64,000 bases of DNA. It comes from Corynebacterium hindlerae. GTDB lineage: Bacteria; Actinomycetota; Actinomycetes; Mycobacteriales; Mycobacteriaceae. A program made the translations under genes and the position numbers. Shown one piece after another: positions 53,385 through 62,823 of this stretch. The stretch is from NCBI RefSeq assembly GCF_014117265.1, contig NZ_CP059833.1, forward strand, positions 2,139,069-2,203,068, written 5' to 3'. Positions within the stretch are counted from its first letter, which is position 1. Each line of letters starts with the position of its first letter. The notes below the pieces were generated by a model. The model ran no database searches. It was given only the letters and a program-made list of their open reading frames with translations, and was not told the DNA's origin.

Positions 53385-54671
53385 TTAGAACAAGCCAGCG
53401 TTGGTCTCGCCGAAGTCATCAGTGGTGTGTTCGCGGGAGTCAACGTTTGCGTCGTTGTTCACGGAGTTGTCACCTTCGACGCGGGCGGTCTGGGTGATCA
53501 CGATGTTGTTCTTCAAACGGCCGAGCTTGGTGAGGCCGTCGCCGAAGTGCAGTGTGGCAATGATCTGGTCATCGCCCTTTTCGACGGGGTTAGACAGCGT
53601 GATCTCGAAGGAACGGACAGACTTTGCGCGGTCAAACCCGAGGTCACGGATGTGCGCGCCGTTCTTGCCATAGCCGGTGATGACGCGGTCAACCTCTTCA
53701 GGGCCTTCAGCCGTGTAGATATCAACGCGGAAGGTAGTGACACCATTTTCGTTGAAGTAGCGCTTGTCACCAACGTTCTTAGCCTTGACCGCCACGACAC
53801 CAGCGTAGCCAGGAGCCTTTGCAGAAGAGACGGTGAAGTGTGGCTGCAAATCGAGGTTCGTGTTGATTTCCTCGTCCACTGGAACCACGCCCGTCAAGTC
53901 AGTGATCTCTTCTGGAGTTGGATCAGCTGCGTCGACAGTCTCATTGGTTTCTGGATCCACAGGAGCAGTAGCGTGCTCGTCTGCCAGGTCAGATGGGGTG
54001 ATGTCCGGGTGTGCACCGGCCAACGTGTCGTAGGTGCGAACCTGGACTTCGTTCTTGACCGGGGTGATAGCAACCCAAGGAGTCGGGTTGGACCAGGTGC
54101 CGTCCAGCTTGCAGTACTGCTGCGTGCCGGAGAAAGTCACAGTGCGGAAGCCGTAGGTGGCTTCGCCGGTGGAACCGGCTGGAACCTTGTAAGGGCCGAT
54201 CTTTTGGCCGACCTGCCAGGACAGTTCGTAGGACGCGGAAAGGCCGATTTTCTGAGCAAATGAGGCTGCGATACCGAAGGACGCACCCTTCTGAGAGTAA
54301 CCCGCGTTTGCGTTGACACTGCTGGTCTGGTCGCCCTGGACATTGAGCTTGATGGCCTGGGTCTTAGAAAGGCTTTGCTCCAAGTTGATGTCATCTTGGG
54401 TGTGGTTGGTGGTGGACACGGTTCCCGCAGGAGTGAAGGAGTCGGTGACCTTGTAGGCGACCGTGCGGTAGTCTTCCCAGGCGTTGCACACTGGGTGAGG
54501 GTTCTGAATGTTTGGCTTGATGGAGTCAGAGCCGTGGAGGGTGTGGATGAGTGGGAGCTGTGGATTCAGCTTTGGGGTCTCTGGGTAGGTGTCAACGGTG
54601 GTTGCTGCGTGTGCTGGGGACACGGTCAGGCCGATGGCCAACAGTCCGGCAGCGAGAGCGGAGAGCCTCAC
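53385..54671 (-). CDS. Secreted protein of unknown function, beta-rich
   Basis: A 428-residue protein starting at GTG 54671 behind AAAGGAACC, with signal peptide ending AHA-A. Residues 70-200 are rich in Ser/Thr with alternating hydrophobics (QDDINLEQSLSKTQAIKLNV, SSVNANAGYSQKGASFGIAASF, LSASYELSWQVGQKIG), a pattern seen in aerolysin-like beta-pore formers. A Pro/Asp/Glu spacer (about 230-270) follows, then a beta-sandwich-like C-terminal region. There is no lipobox or sorting signal. The pore-forming idea is inference from sequence texture only. Confidence 0.75.
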   Translation of the reverse strand: MRLSALAAGLLAIGLTVSPAHAATTVDTYPETPKLNPQLPLIHTLHGSDSIKPNIQNPHPVCNAWEDYRTVAYKVTDSFTPAGTVSTTNHTQDDINLEQSLSKTQAIKLNVQGDQTSSVNANAGYSQKGASFGIAASFAQKIGLSASYELSWQVGQKIGPYKVPAGSTGEATYGFRTVTFSGTQQYCKLDGTWSNPTPWVAITPVKNEVQVRTYDTLAGAHPDITPSDLADEHATAPVDPETNETVDAADPTPEEITDLTGVVPVDEEINTNLDLQPHFTVSSAKAPGYAGVVAVKAKNVGDKRYFNENGVTTFRVDIYTAEGPEEVDRVITGYGKNGAHIRDLGFDRAKSVRSFEITLSNPVEKGDDQIIATLHFGDGLTKLGRLKNNIVITQTARVEGDNSVNNDANVDSREHTTDDFGETNAGLF

Positions 54672-55410
54672 GGGTGGTTCCTTTCAGAAAAATTAGTTTG
54701 ATGTGATCGAGTTATAGGATCCGCGTAGAGAAACCTTAAAAGCAAGTAAGACATGTTGACTTGGTCACAAAATAAGTAACCAATGTTAATGGATGCAAGA
54801 TTTGTTACTTAAGCAAATGGTTAACGGTTTACCTGCAGTTTACCGAGTGGTGGACATTGTTCAATGTGGATGCCTGTTGGGTTTTCAATAGTTGCTAGAT
54901 TGTTATAGTTTTAGGTGAGAAATAATTCGCAGGGAGAAAAAGCCCCCAATGTGGGGGTAGCTTTAGGGTGAGGAGCTTAAGCGGTTTGTGGTGGGGGAAA
55001 CGGTGTTAGTGGCCTCTGCTCAGGTATTTTTGCAACGCGCGTCGGGTGGAGAATGTTTAACGCTCCGAGTGTCGCTGTCAAATAAAGTTGATGTAAATGA
55101 AGCTTTAAATTGTAGCTGCAAAAAAGTTCTCATCCCTGTGTCTCGTGCCTGGTTCAGACTCATAGCGTCGAGCATTTCCCAGGGGCGGGATTAACTTTCA
55201 TAGTCAAGCGCCGCCGTTAATGCAGGAGATCGGTTCGGTGTGTCACAATAGGAACCACGTACTCTAGTTCGCTCTCTATCCAGGGATTCGCTGAACGGAT
55301 ACGATTCAGGCTTTTCAATGTAAAACATGCGCGTGACCTGCGCGGCGGCGGACCTTATCTGGGTGCCAGCGCCCGGGAAGCGTGGCTTAAATTAAACATA
55401 GGAGTTGACC
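54672..55410. other. Gene-free region upstream of rne and the secreted protein gene
   Basis: About 740 bases with no supported gene. The left part is AT-rich and holds the promoter region of the secreted protein, with repeated GTTAAC/GTTAC words (54784-54830). A hairpin GCCCCCA/TGGGGGTAGC at 54941-54961 is followed on the minus strand by TTTTT, as a terminator of a short minus-strand transcript would be. The right part should hold the long leader of rne. Confidence 0.55.
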
Positions 55411-58167
55411 GTGGTAAACGGTGCTGCAGAAATTGATAGAACGCAATTAGGTGAGAAAACCCGGGTGCATGTGCTGGCTAAGGCGTTGGGAATTACGTCC
55501 AAGGAGCTGGTGGCCGAGCTGAGTGCAGTGGGGATTAAGAAGGTCGCACAATCGTCGCTGTCGCGCGCAGAAGCCGAGCAAGTGCTGGATGCACTGGCAG
55601 CCGCTAAGGAACCCCAAAAAGAGGATCCTAAAAAAGAGAAGCCGAAGCGTCGTGCCAAGCGGGTAGCGAAGAAGGGGCAGGACGATCCTGCAGATGACGC
55701 GTTGCGTCGTCGCGTGGAAAAGAACGTGGCTAATGAGATTAGCCAGATCGAGGAGAAGGTTGAGCGAGAGCTGGCCGCCCTCGAGGTGGAGCCTGAGGAG
55801 GAGCTGCTGGCTGATGTGGAGCCTGCGATCACCCCGGCTCCGGAGAATGTCTTTATCGCTCCGATTTTCAAGGCTCCTGAGCCCGTCGTTGAGGCTCAAC
55901 CAATTGATGATGAAGAAGTAAGTGCACCGAAGCGTCGTGGACGTCGTGGCAAAGGCCGTGGCCGTGGTGCGGAGGAAACCCCAGCGGTTGTGGAGGAGGT
56001 CCCTGAGGAGCCGGTTGGTATCAAGGGGTCCACGCGTTTGGAGGCGCAGCGGCGTCGGCGGACGGAGCGTCGTGAAGAAGGCCGCAAGAAGCGCCACATC
56101 GTGTCCGAGGCGGAGTTCTTGGCACGGCGTGAGTCGGTTGAGCGCGTGATGGTGGTCCGTGAGAAGGAGCGCGAAGACGGCCTGGGGCGCGTCACACAGG
56201 TAGGTGTGTTGGAGGACTCCATGCTGGTGGAGCACTTCGTTACCTCCGAGACGCAGACCACCATGGTGGGCAACATCTACCTTGGTCGGGTGCAGAACGT
56301 GCTGCCGTCCATGGAGGCTGCCTTCATTGACATCGGTAAGGGGCGCAACGGTGTGCTCTACGCTGGCGAGGTTGATTGGCGCAGCGCGGGCCTAGGCGGG
56401 CGGTCCCGCAAGATTGAGCAGGCGCTGAAGTCGGGCGACCAGGTATTGGTGCAGGTCACCAAGGACCCGGTGGGGCATAAGGGGGCACGCTTAACGACGC
56501 AAATTTCCCTAGCGGGACGCTTCCTCGTCTACGTCCCTGGTGGCCGTTCCGCGGGTATCTCCCGTAAGCTGCCTGAGCCGGAGCGCAAGCGTCTGAAGGA
56601 AATCCTCAAGGAGATCATCCCTGGTGATGGTGGTGCAATCATCCGTACCGCCGCTGAGGGAGTCCACGAGCGGGAGATCAGCGCGGATGTGAACCGCCTG
56701 CACTCCTTGTGGGAGCAGATTCAGGACCGCACCAAGGAAGAGAAAGCTTCCCGGGGCGCTAAGCCAGTGACCATGTATGAAGAGCCAGACATGCTGGTCA
56801 AAGTGGTCCGCGACCTGTTCAACGAGGACTTTGACAAGCTTGTCGTTGACGGCGATCGCCCTTGGAACACGGTGCACGCCTACGTCAACTCCGTGGCTCC
56901 TGACCTGGCGGAACGGTTGGAAAAGTACGAATCCTACGACCACGGTGGCGTGGACGCCTTCGAGTTCTACCGCATCGATGAACAGATCCATAAGGCGCTG
57001 GCTCGCAAGGTCTGGTTGCCATCCGGTGGCACCCTGGTGATCGATCGCACCGAAGCGATGACTGTCATTGACGTCAACACCGGCAAGTTCACCGGCGCTG
57101 GTGGCAACTTGGAAGAAACCGTCACCAAAAACAACCTGGAAGCCGCCGAAGAAATCGTGCGTCAAATGCGCCTGCGTGACATGGGCGGCATGATCGTCAT
57201 TGACTTCATTGACATGGTCCTTCCCGAAAACCAGGATCTGGTCCTTAGGCGCCTGACCGAAGCCCTGGGACGGGATCGTACTCGCCATCAGGTGTCCGAA
57301 GTGACCTCGCTGGGCCTGGTTCAGGTGACCCGAAAGAAGCTCGGTACGGGCCTGTTGGAGACCTTCTCCACCGAGTGTCAGTGCTGCCAAGGCCGAGGCA
57401 TTATCCTGCACACCGACCCGATCGAGCAGGAAGAAGACCGTCCAATCTACGGCAAGGCTGCTGCGAAGGCCGCTGAGAAGCGCCGGGAGCACAAGCCACA
57501 AGAGCACCCAACTATCAAGGCGATGCTCAAGACCACGGAGGACAACGAGGAACAAGAATCTCCAAGTATCGAAGAGCTGGCAGCTGCTGTTGTGGCAGTA
57601 GAAGAGCCAGAAAAGCCAGCGAAGCGTCGCCGCGGCCGCCGCGGGAAGAACACTGCCAGCGAGAAAAACATTGCTGAGATTGAGCAGATCGCTTCCGAAG
57701 CCGTCGCGACCGCCGAAGACGCCGATCCGGAAGAGCCCTCCGGCAAGGATTTCCAGCCAGCGAAAACGTACGAGGAAGCACTCGAGGAATACAACGCCTC
57801 CCCGCGTCGTCGTCGCGCCACTCGAGGCAACTCCAAGTCAGATGTGCCTCCACGTAAAGCTGACTTCGAGAAGCCGGAACCTGAGAAAGAAGTTGCTGAG
57901 ACAACCGAAGTGACGGAAATTGCGCCGCCACGCCGGGGCCGACGTCGCGCCGTGAAGAAACTCGCCACCCCAGATCAGCCTCAGGAAGAGGTGAATGAGA
58001 AGAAGGGCGTCGATAAGCCTGCTGCGTCCGCCCCGCGCCGGGGCCGACGTCGCGCCGTGAAGAAACTCTCGGAGGCGCAGAACCCAGCGCAGCCGGAACC
58101 TCAAAAGTCGCAAGAGCCACAACAATCACGTGGAAAGCGACGTGCGGTACGGCGTAACCGGGGCTAG
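55411..58167 (+). CDS. rne: Ribonuclease E/G
   Basis: GTG 55411 with AGGAG six bases upstream is preferred to TTG 55405; the product is 918 residues. Residues 5-65 resemble the IF2 N-terminal domain (RVHVLAKALGITSKELVAEL). Basic and acidic linkers lead to the S1 domain (about 280-370, GNIYLGRVQNVLPSMEAAFID) and the catalytic core, with VIDVNTGKFTG, MIVIDFIDM and zinc-link ECQCCQGRG. The C-terminal 200 residues are Arg-rich with repeats of RRGRRRAVKKL; a 33-bp DNA repeat at 57931-57963 recurs at 58036-58068. It cuts single-stranded mRNA and rRNA precursors and scaffolds the degradosome. Confidence 0.94.
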   Translation: MVNGAAEIDRTQLGEKTRVHVLAKALGITSKELVAELSAVGIKKVAQSSLSRAEAEQVLDALAAAKEPQKEDPKKEKPKRRAKRVAKKGQDDPADDALRRRVEKNVANEISQIEEKVERELAALEVEPEEELLADVEPAITPAPENVFIAPIFKAPEPVVEAQPIDDEEVSAPKRRGRRGKGRGRGAEETPAVVEEVPEEPVGIKGSTRLEAQRRRRTERREEGRKKRHIVSEAEFLARRESVERVMVVREKEREDGLGRVTQVGVLEDSMLVEHFVTSETQTTMVGNIYLGRVQNVLPSMEAAFIDIGKGRNGVLYAGEVDWRSAGLGGRSRKIEQALKSGDQVLVQVTKDPVGHKGARLTTQISLAGRFLVYVPGGRSAGISRKLPEPERKRLKEILKEIIPGDGGAIIRTAAEGVHEREISADVNRLHSLWEQIQDRTKEEKASRGAKPVTMYEEPDMLVKVVRDLFNEDFDKLVVDGDRPWNTVHAYVNSVAPDLAERLEKYESYDHGGVDAFEFYRIDEQIHKALARKVWLPSGGTLVIDRTEAMTVIDVNTGKFTGAGGNLEETVTKNNLEAAEEIVRQMRLRDMGGMIVIDFIDMVLPENQDLVLRRLTEALGRDRTRHQVSEVTSLGLVQVTRKKLGTGLLETFSTECQCCQGRGIILHTDPIEQEEDRPIYGKAAAKAAEKRREHKPQEHPTIKAMLKTTEDNEEQESPSIEELAAAVVAVEEPEKPAKRRRGRRGKNTASEKNIAEIEQIASEAVATAEDADPEEPSGKDFQPAKTYEEALEEYNASPRRRRATRGNSKSDVPPRKADFEKPEPEKEVAETTEVTEIAPPRRGRRRAVKKLATPDQPQEEVNEKKGVDKPAASAPRRGRRRAVKKLSEAQNPAQPEPQKSQEPQQSRGKRRAVRRNRG

Positions 58168-58209
58168 CGAGCACGCGGTTTGTATTTTTAGGCGTTTACC
58201 GGGTAGTCT

Positions 58210-58252
58210 TTGACAGTCGCTGTTTACAGGCTGATAACGCTGCTGTAAACGC
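58210..58252 (+). promoter_or_regulatory. Promoter of rplU-rpmA with overlapping inverted repeat
   Basis: TTGACA at 58210-58215 and GATAAC at 58233-58238 are 17 bases apart. GTTTACAG (58222-58229) and CTGTAAAC (58243-58250) form a perfect inverted repeat across the -10 region. Confidence 0.6.
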
Positions 58253-58326
58253 AAAGAAAATCATTTGTCCAATCGGGTGCTCCGCAAGCGCCCGAGCCGA
58301 GTTCTAGATAAAGGGGTAGCCCTCCT

Positions 58327-58632
58327 ATGTATGCGATCGTCAAGACCGGCGGCAAGCAGTACAAGGTTGCCGAAGGTGACCTCGTCAAGGTCGAGAAGAT
58401 CGAGGGTGAGCCAGGTTCGTCCGTGGCTCTCACCCCGGTTCTGCTCGTCGATGGCGCAACTGTTACCACCGATGCTGAAAAGCTTTCCAAGGTCAGCGTT
58501 TCCGCTGAGATCGTCGAGCACACCAAGGGCCCGAAGATCAAGATTCTGAAGTACAAGAACAAGACCGGTTACAAGACGCGTCAGGGCCACCGTCAGCCAC
58601 TGACCGTCGTCAAGGTAACTGGGATCAAGTAA
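58327..58632 (+). CDS. rplU: 50S ribosomal protein L21
   Basis: A 101-residue protein beginning [18 protein letters not shown] with the C-terminal signature [14 protein letters not shown]. First gene of the rplU-rpmA unit. Confidence 0.98.
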   Translation: MYAIVKTGGKQYKVAEGDLVKVEKIEGEPGSSVALTPVLLVDGATVTTDAEKLSKVSVSAEIVEHTKGPKIKILKYKNKTGYKTRQGHRQPLTVVKVTGIK

Positions 58633-58673
58633 GCCGGCAGGCTTTCTAGCTTTCCTGAAGGAGGGAAAACCAA

Positions 58674-58937
58674 ATGGCACATAAGAAGGGTGCATCCTCG
58701 ACCTCTAACGGTCGCGATTCCGAGGCAAAGCGCCTTGGCGTAAAGCGCTTCGGTGGTCAGCAGGTCAAGGCCGGCGAGATCCTCATCCGTCAGCGCGGAA
58801 CCAAGTTCCACCCAGGCGAGAACGTTGGCCGTGGCGGCGACGACTCCCTGTTCGCTCTCAAGGCTGGCGCTGTCCAGTTCTCCACCAAGCGCAACCGTCG
58901 CATGGTGAACATCGTCCCAGCCGAGGCTGAGGCGTAA
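58674..58937 (+). CDS. rpmA: 50S ribosomal protein L27
   Basis: An 87-residue protein beginning [16 protein letters not shown] with [21 protein letters not shown]. The start is at the mature N-terminus, with GGAGGG upstream; there is no cleavable leader. Confidence 0.98.
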   Translation: MAHKKGASSTSNGRDSEAKRLGVKRFGGQQVKAGEILIRQRGTKFHPGENVGRGGDDSLFALKAGAVQFSTKRNRRMVNIVPAEAEA

Positions 58938-58955
58938 CATACAGCTGTAACGCGC

Positions 58956-58999
58956 AAACCCGCACCATCCAGGAAACTGGGGTGCGGGTTTCGTTTTCC
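58956..58999 (+). terminator. Terminator of rplU-rpmA
   Basis: AAACCCGCACC/GGTGCGGGTTT with a 14-base loop, then CGTTTT. Confidence 0.85.
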
Positions 59000-59016
59000 A
59001 GCAGGTGAGGGCGCAG

Positions 59017-59072
59017 ATTTAGCGTACGGATGGGACGTTTCAGGCCTGGAAAATCCCATCGGTACGCTAAAT
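59017..59072. repeat. 56-base near-perfect palindrome between rpmA and obg
   Basis: Arms ATTTAGCGTAC (59017-59027) and GTACGCTAAAT (59062-59072), then one mismatch, then GATGGGA (59029-59035) and TCCCATC (59054-59060). The 18-base centre itself contains the palindrome CAGGCCTG. Confidence 0.75.
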
Positions 59073-59171
59073 TTCCGCAGGCCCTATATGATTAACCGAA
59101 TCCCTCCGGCACCTAGAATGGTGCATACTGGGCGTCGATAAGCGCCTGCATTTTAACCAGAAGGAAGTTCC

Positions 59172-60683
59172 ATGAACCGTTTCGTTGACCGCGTGGTCCT
59201 CCATTTGATGGCCGGTGACGGCGGAAATGGTTGTGCGTCGATTCACCGTGAAAAATTCAAGCCTCTCGGCGGTCCGGACGGTGGCAATGGCGGACACGGC
59301 GGAGACATCATCTTGGAAGCTAGCCCGCAGGTCCACACGCTGCTGGATTTGCACTACCGTCCGCATATCAAGGCGCAGCGTGGCGCAAACGGTGCGGGTG
59401 ATCACCGCAATGGTGCTCGGGGCGAAGATCTTGTTTTGGAAGTTCCGGCCGGCACAGTAGTAATGAACGACAAGGGTGAGGTCATGGCAGACCTCACTGC
59501 CCACGGTATGCGCTACATCGCTGCGGAAGGCGGGCACGGTGGCTTGGGTAACGCATCGTTGGCGAGCCGCGCCCGCAAAGCCCCTGGTTTCGCGTTGAAG
59601 GGCGAGCCAGGTGAGCAACACGACGTCATCCTGGAGCTGAAATCCATGGCTGACGTCGGCTTGCTGGGGTTTCCGTCCGCAGGTAAATCATCGCTGATCT
59701 CTGTGCTGTCGGCGGCTAAGCCGAAGATCGGTGACTACCCATTTACGACGCTGCAGCCAAATCTAGGTGTAGTGGAAGTGGGGCATGAAACGTTCACCAT
59801 CGCGGACGTTCCCGGCCTTATTCCGGGCGCCAGCGAGGGCAAGGGCTTGGGGCTCGATTTCCTCCGCCACATTGAACGCACCGCCGTGCTCGCGCACATC
59901 GTTGACACCGCGACGATGGATCCGGGCCGCGATCCGATCTCCGACATTGAGGCCTTGGAGAACGAACTTGCCCTGTATGAGTCCGCGCTGTCCCACGACG
60001 TGGGGCTTGGGGATCTGAAAGACCGGCCGCGCATCGTGGTGCTGAACAAGACTGACGTCCCTGAGGCACTGGAGCTCGCCGAATTCCTCAAGGAAGACAT
60101 CGAGGAAAAGTTCGGCTGGCCAGTGTTCATTATTTCCGCTGCAGCGCACCAGGGGCTTGAGCCACTGAAATACAAGCTGCTTGAGATCGTGCAACAGCAT
60201 CGCAAAGCAAACCCGAAGGCCAAGGCAGAGGTGCGCACGATCATCCGCCCGCAGGCCGTGGATGCCGTTTCCAACAAACAAGGGTTCGTTGTGGAAAAGG
60301 ACCCCGAGTTCGAAGGTGCCTTCATCGTGCGCGGCACCAAGCCAGAGCGGTGGATCCGCCAAACCGACTTCGAGAACGACGAAGCCATCGGTTACCTTGC
60401 CGACCGCCTCGCCCGCGCCGGTGTGGAAGAAGCCCTGTTCAAGGCAGGTGCCGTGGAGGGTGCACAGGTCACCATCGGCGATGTCACCTTCGAGTGGGAA
60501 CCGATGACGGCAGCGGGCGCCGATTCCCTCATGACCGGCCGTGGCACCGACATCCGCCTGGAGCGCACAACCCGCGCCTCCGCTGCGGAGCGTAAGCGTG
60601 CGTCCCAGGCCCGCCGTGGCCTCATCGACGAATTCGACTATGGCGATGGGGAAGTGGCCGACCGGGATCGTTGGCAGGGTTAA
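59172..60683 (+). CDS. obg: GTPase Obg/CgtA
   Basis: A 503-residue protein with AAGGAAG before ATG. The glycine-rich Obg fold (1-158, [20 protein letters not shown] region) is followed by the G domain: [21 protein letters not shown] and NKTD. A C-terminal OCT domain (about 355-435) and a charged tail complete it. It acts in 50S assembly and stress response. Confidence 0.96.
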   Translation: MNRFVDRVVLHLMAGDGGNGCASIHREKFKPLGGPDGGNGGHGGDIILEASPQVHTLLDLHYRPHIKAQRGANGAGDHRNGARGEDLVLEVPAGTVVMNDKGEVMADLTAHGMRYIAAEGGHGGLGNASLASRARKAPGFALKGEPGEQHDVILELKSMADVGLLGFPSAGKSSLISVLSAAKPKIGDYPFTTLQPNLGVVEVGHETFTIADVPGLIPGASEGKGLGLDFLRHIERTAVLAHIVDTATMDPGRDPISDIEALENELALYESALSHDVGLGDLKDRPRIVVLNKTDVPEALELAEFLKEDIEEKFGWPVFIISAAAHQGLEPLKYKLLEIVQQHRKANPKAKAEVRTIIRPQAVDAVSNKQGFVVEKDPEFEGAFIVRGTKPERWIRQTDFENDEAIGYLADRLARAGVEEALFKAGAVEGAQVTIGDVTFEWEPMTAAGADSLMTGRGTDIRLERTTRASAAERKRASQARRGLIDEFDYGDGEVADRDRWQG

Positions 60684-60694
60684 ACTAATTCCTT

Positions 60695-61903
60695 ATGTAC
60701 GAACAGTCCTTGCCGGTCGGTCCTTATCGCGACAATGTCTCCGCCGAATTCCCAATCGTGGAATCGGTGGCGGGCCCGGCCTTTGGACATGAATCTGAGC
60801 TGCGGAAACGGATCGCCACCGCCCGCAAAGTTGTGGTGAAGATCGGGTCGTCGTCGTTGACTGGCCCGGATTTCACGGTGGATGTAGCGAAGATCGACCG
60901 GATCGTGGATGCGTTGCAGGCCCGGATGTCCCGTAACTCGGACATCATCGTGGTCAGCTCCGGCGCGATCGCTGCGGGCATGGGACCGTTGGGGCTGGTG
61001 CAGCGCCCCACTGATCTGGCGACCCGGCAGGCCGCCGCGGCTGTCGGCCAGGTGTACTTGGCCCACCAGTGGGGACTCAGCTTCGCCCGGTACGGGCGCT
61101 CCATCGGTCAGGTGCTGCTCACGGCAGCGGACGCAGGTCAGCGTGACCGGGCCCGCAATGCACAGAACACCATTGATCGGCTGCGCCAGCTGCGTAGCGT
61201 CCCCATTATCAATGAAAATGACACCGTGGCAACGACCGAAGCCCGCTTCGGTGACAATGACCGTCTCTCCGCTATCGTCGCGAACCTGGTCCGAGCTGAC
61301 GCCCTGGTGCTGCTCAGCGACGTCGACGGCCTGTATGACAAGAACCCTGTGGACCCCACCGCCCGTTTCATCTCTGAGGTCCGTGATGGCAACGACCTCA
61401 AGGGCGTCATCGCCGGATCGGGTGGCGTTGTGGGGACCGGAGGCATGGCCACCAAGGTATCAGCTGCGCGACTGGCGTCACGTGGCGGCATTCCGGTGCT
61501 GCTCACCAGCGCCGAAAACATTGGTCCGGCGCTGGATAAGGCTGATGTGGGTACGGTGTTCCACCCGAAGGAAAACAGCCTGAATGCCTGGAAATTCTGG
61601 GCGCTCTACGCTGCGGACACTGCGGGCACCTTGAAGCTGGATGCGGGCGCGGTGCGAGCGGTCACCTCCGGTGGCACGTCTTTGCTGGCGGTGGGCATCA
61701 CAGAGATCGAGGGCGATTTCCACTCGGGTGAGATCGTGGACATCATCGGTCCCGAAGGCGAAATTATCGGCCGCGGTGAAGTCGCATATGATTCCCGCAC
61801 CCTAAAACCGATGTTGGGCAAACATTCGCATGAGCTGCCGGAAGGCATGCATCGGCCGGTGGTACACGCGGATTACCTGTCCAACTACGCCACCCGCGCG
61901 TAG
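60695..61903 (+). CDS. proB: Glutamate 5-kinase
   Basis: A 402-residue enzyme that makes glutamyl 5-phosphate for proline. [12 protein letters not shown] and [11 protein letters not shown] form the kinase start; [17 protein letters not shown] binds substrate; [12 protein letters not shown] is in the nucleotide loop. The C-terminal PUA domain (about 310-395) is present. A 30-residue N-terminal extension precedes the catalytic core. 11 bases after obg. Confidence 0.95.
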   Translation: MYEQSLPVGPYRDNVSAEFPIVESVAGPAFGHESELRKRIATARKVVVKIGSSSLTGPDFTVDVAKIDRIVDALQARMSRNSDIIVVSSGAIAAGMGPLGLVQRPTDLATRQAAAAVGQVYLAHQWGLSFARYGRSIGQVLLTAADAGQRDRARNAQNTIDRLRQLRSVPIINENDTVATTEARFGDNDRLSAIVANLVRADALVLLSDVDGLYDKNPVDPTARFISEVRDGNDLKGVIAGSGGVVGTGGMATKVSAARLASRGGIPVLLTSAENIGPALDKADVGTVFHPKENSLNAWKFWALYAADTAGTLKLDAGAVRAVTSGGTSLLAVGITEIEGDFHSGEIVDIIGPEGEIIGRGEVAYDSRTLKPMLGKHSHELPEGMHRPVVHADYLSNYATRA

Positions 61904-61913
61904 GGTGGGGGCC

Positions 61914-62807
61914 ATGAAATTTGCGATTACTCCAATGCCATGGCCCAACCTCATTGACCTACTGAACGAGCACGGTTTTACCCAAACCGAATTGGAAGAT
62001 GCCGACTTCCTGGTGTTCAACGGTTCCCCGAAGCAGTTCCCCCAGCTGCCGGACAACATTAAATGGGTGCAGTTGTGCCTGGCTGGGATCGACGGATTCG
62101 AAAAAGCCGGGGTGGTTGATCCAGCGAAGCGCTGGGCCAGTGCTCGCGGCGTGTTCGGGCGAACCGTCGCGGAGTCGGCAGTGGCGTTGCTCCTGGCGCA
62201 GCTGCACGCGCATAAGAAGGTCTCTTCGTGGGAGGACCGGCCCGAGCTGGAGGAGACCACCGGGTGGTTGCACGACAAGACCGTGGCGATCATTGGGGCA
62301 GGTGGCATTGGTCGCGACCTGATCCCGATGCTTAAAGGTTTTGGCTGCCACATTATCGCGGTGAACAATTCTGGTCGCCCGGTGGAAGGGGCAGATGAAA
62401 CGGTAGCTGGTGCGGATGGTGTGTGGCCGCGCGCCGATTACTTCATTCTCGCAGCTCCGCTGACAGATGCGACATACCGCATGGTGAACGCGGACACGTT
62501 GGCGCAGATGCCGGCGCACGCCGTGGTGGTCAACGTGGGGCGCGGTCCGTTGGTGGATACGGAGGCGCTCACCGCCGCGCTTGCCGACGGCCAGATCGCT
62601 GGCGCCGCGTTAGACGTCACCGATCCAGAACCCCTGCCCGCTGACCACCCGCTGTGGGGCATGCCCAATGTTGTGATCACCCCACACGTGGCCAACACCT
62701 CGGAGCGGATTCAGACGCTGATGGCACCGGCGACGCTGGCTAATGCAAAGGCCTTCGCAGCGGGGGAGGATATGCCCACGGAATTGATCCCTGGTCGCGG
62801 ATACTGA
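61914..62807 (+). CDS. unkdh: D-isomer-specific 2-hydroxyacid dehydrogenase (unkdh)
   Basis: ATG 61914 gives 297 residues. NAD-binding Rossmann motif [13 protein letters not shown] near residue 145; catalytic Arg in [11 protein letters not shown], Glu in DVTDPEPLP and His in [10 protein letters not shown]. This gene lies between proB and proA in corynebacteria, where it is named unkdh; its substrate is not known. Confidence 0.93.
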   Translation: MKFAITPMPWPNLIDLLNEHGFTQTELEDADFLVFNGSPKQFPQLPDNIKWVQLCLAGIDGFEKAGVVDPAKRWASARGVFGRTVAESAVALLLAQLHAHKKVSSWEDRPELEETTGWLHDKTVAIIGAGGIGRDLIPMLKGFGCHIIAVNNSGRPVEGADETVAGADGVWPRADYFILAAPLTDATYRMVNADTLAQMPAHAVVVNVGRGPLVDTEALTAALADGQIAGAALDVTDPEPLPADHPLWGMPNVVITPHVANTSERIQTLMAPATLANAKAFAAGEDMPTELIPGRGY

Positions 62808-62823
62808 GATAAACTGTTCCACC

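Noticed and set aside
54988..55194. 68-codon plus frame upstream of rne
   Set aside because: No ribosome binding site and no protein-like composition.
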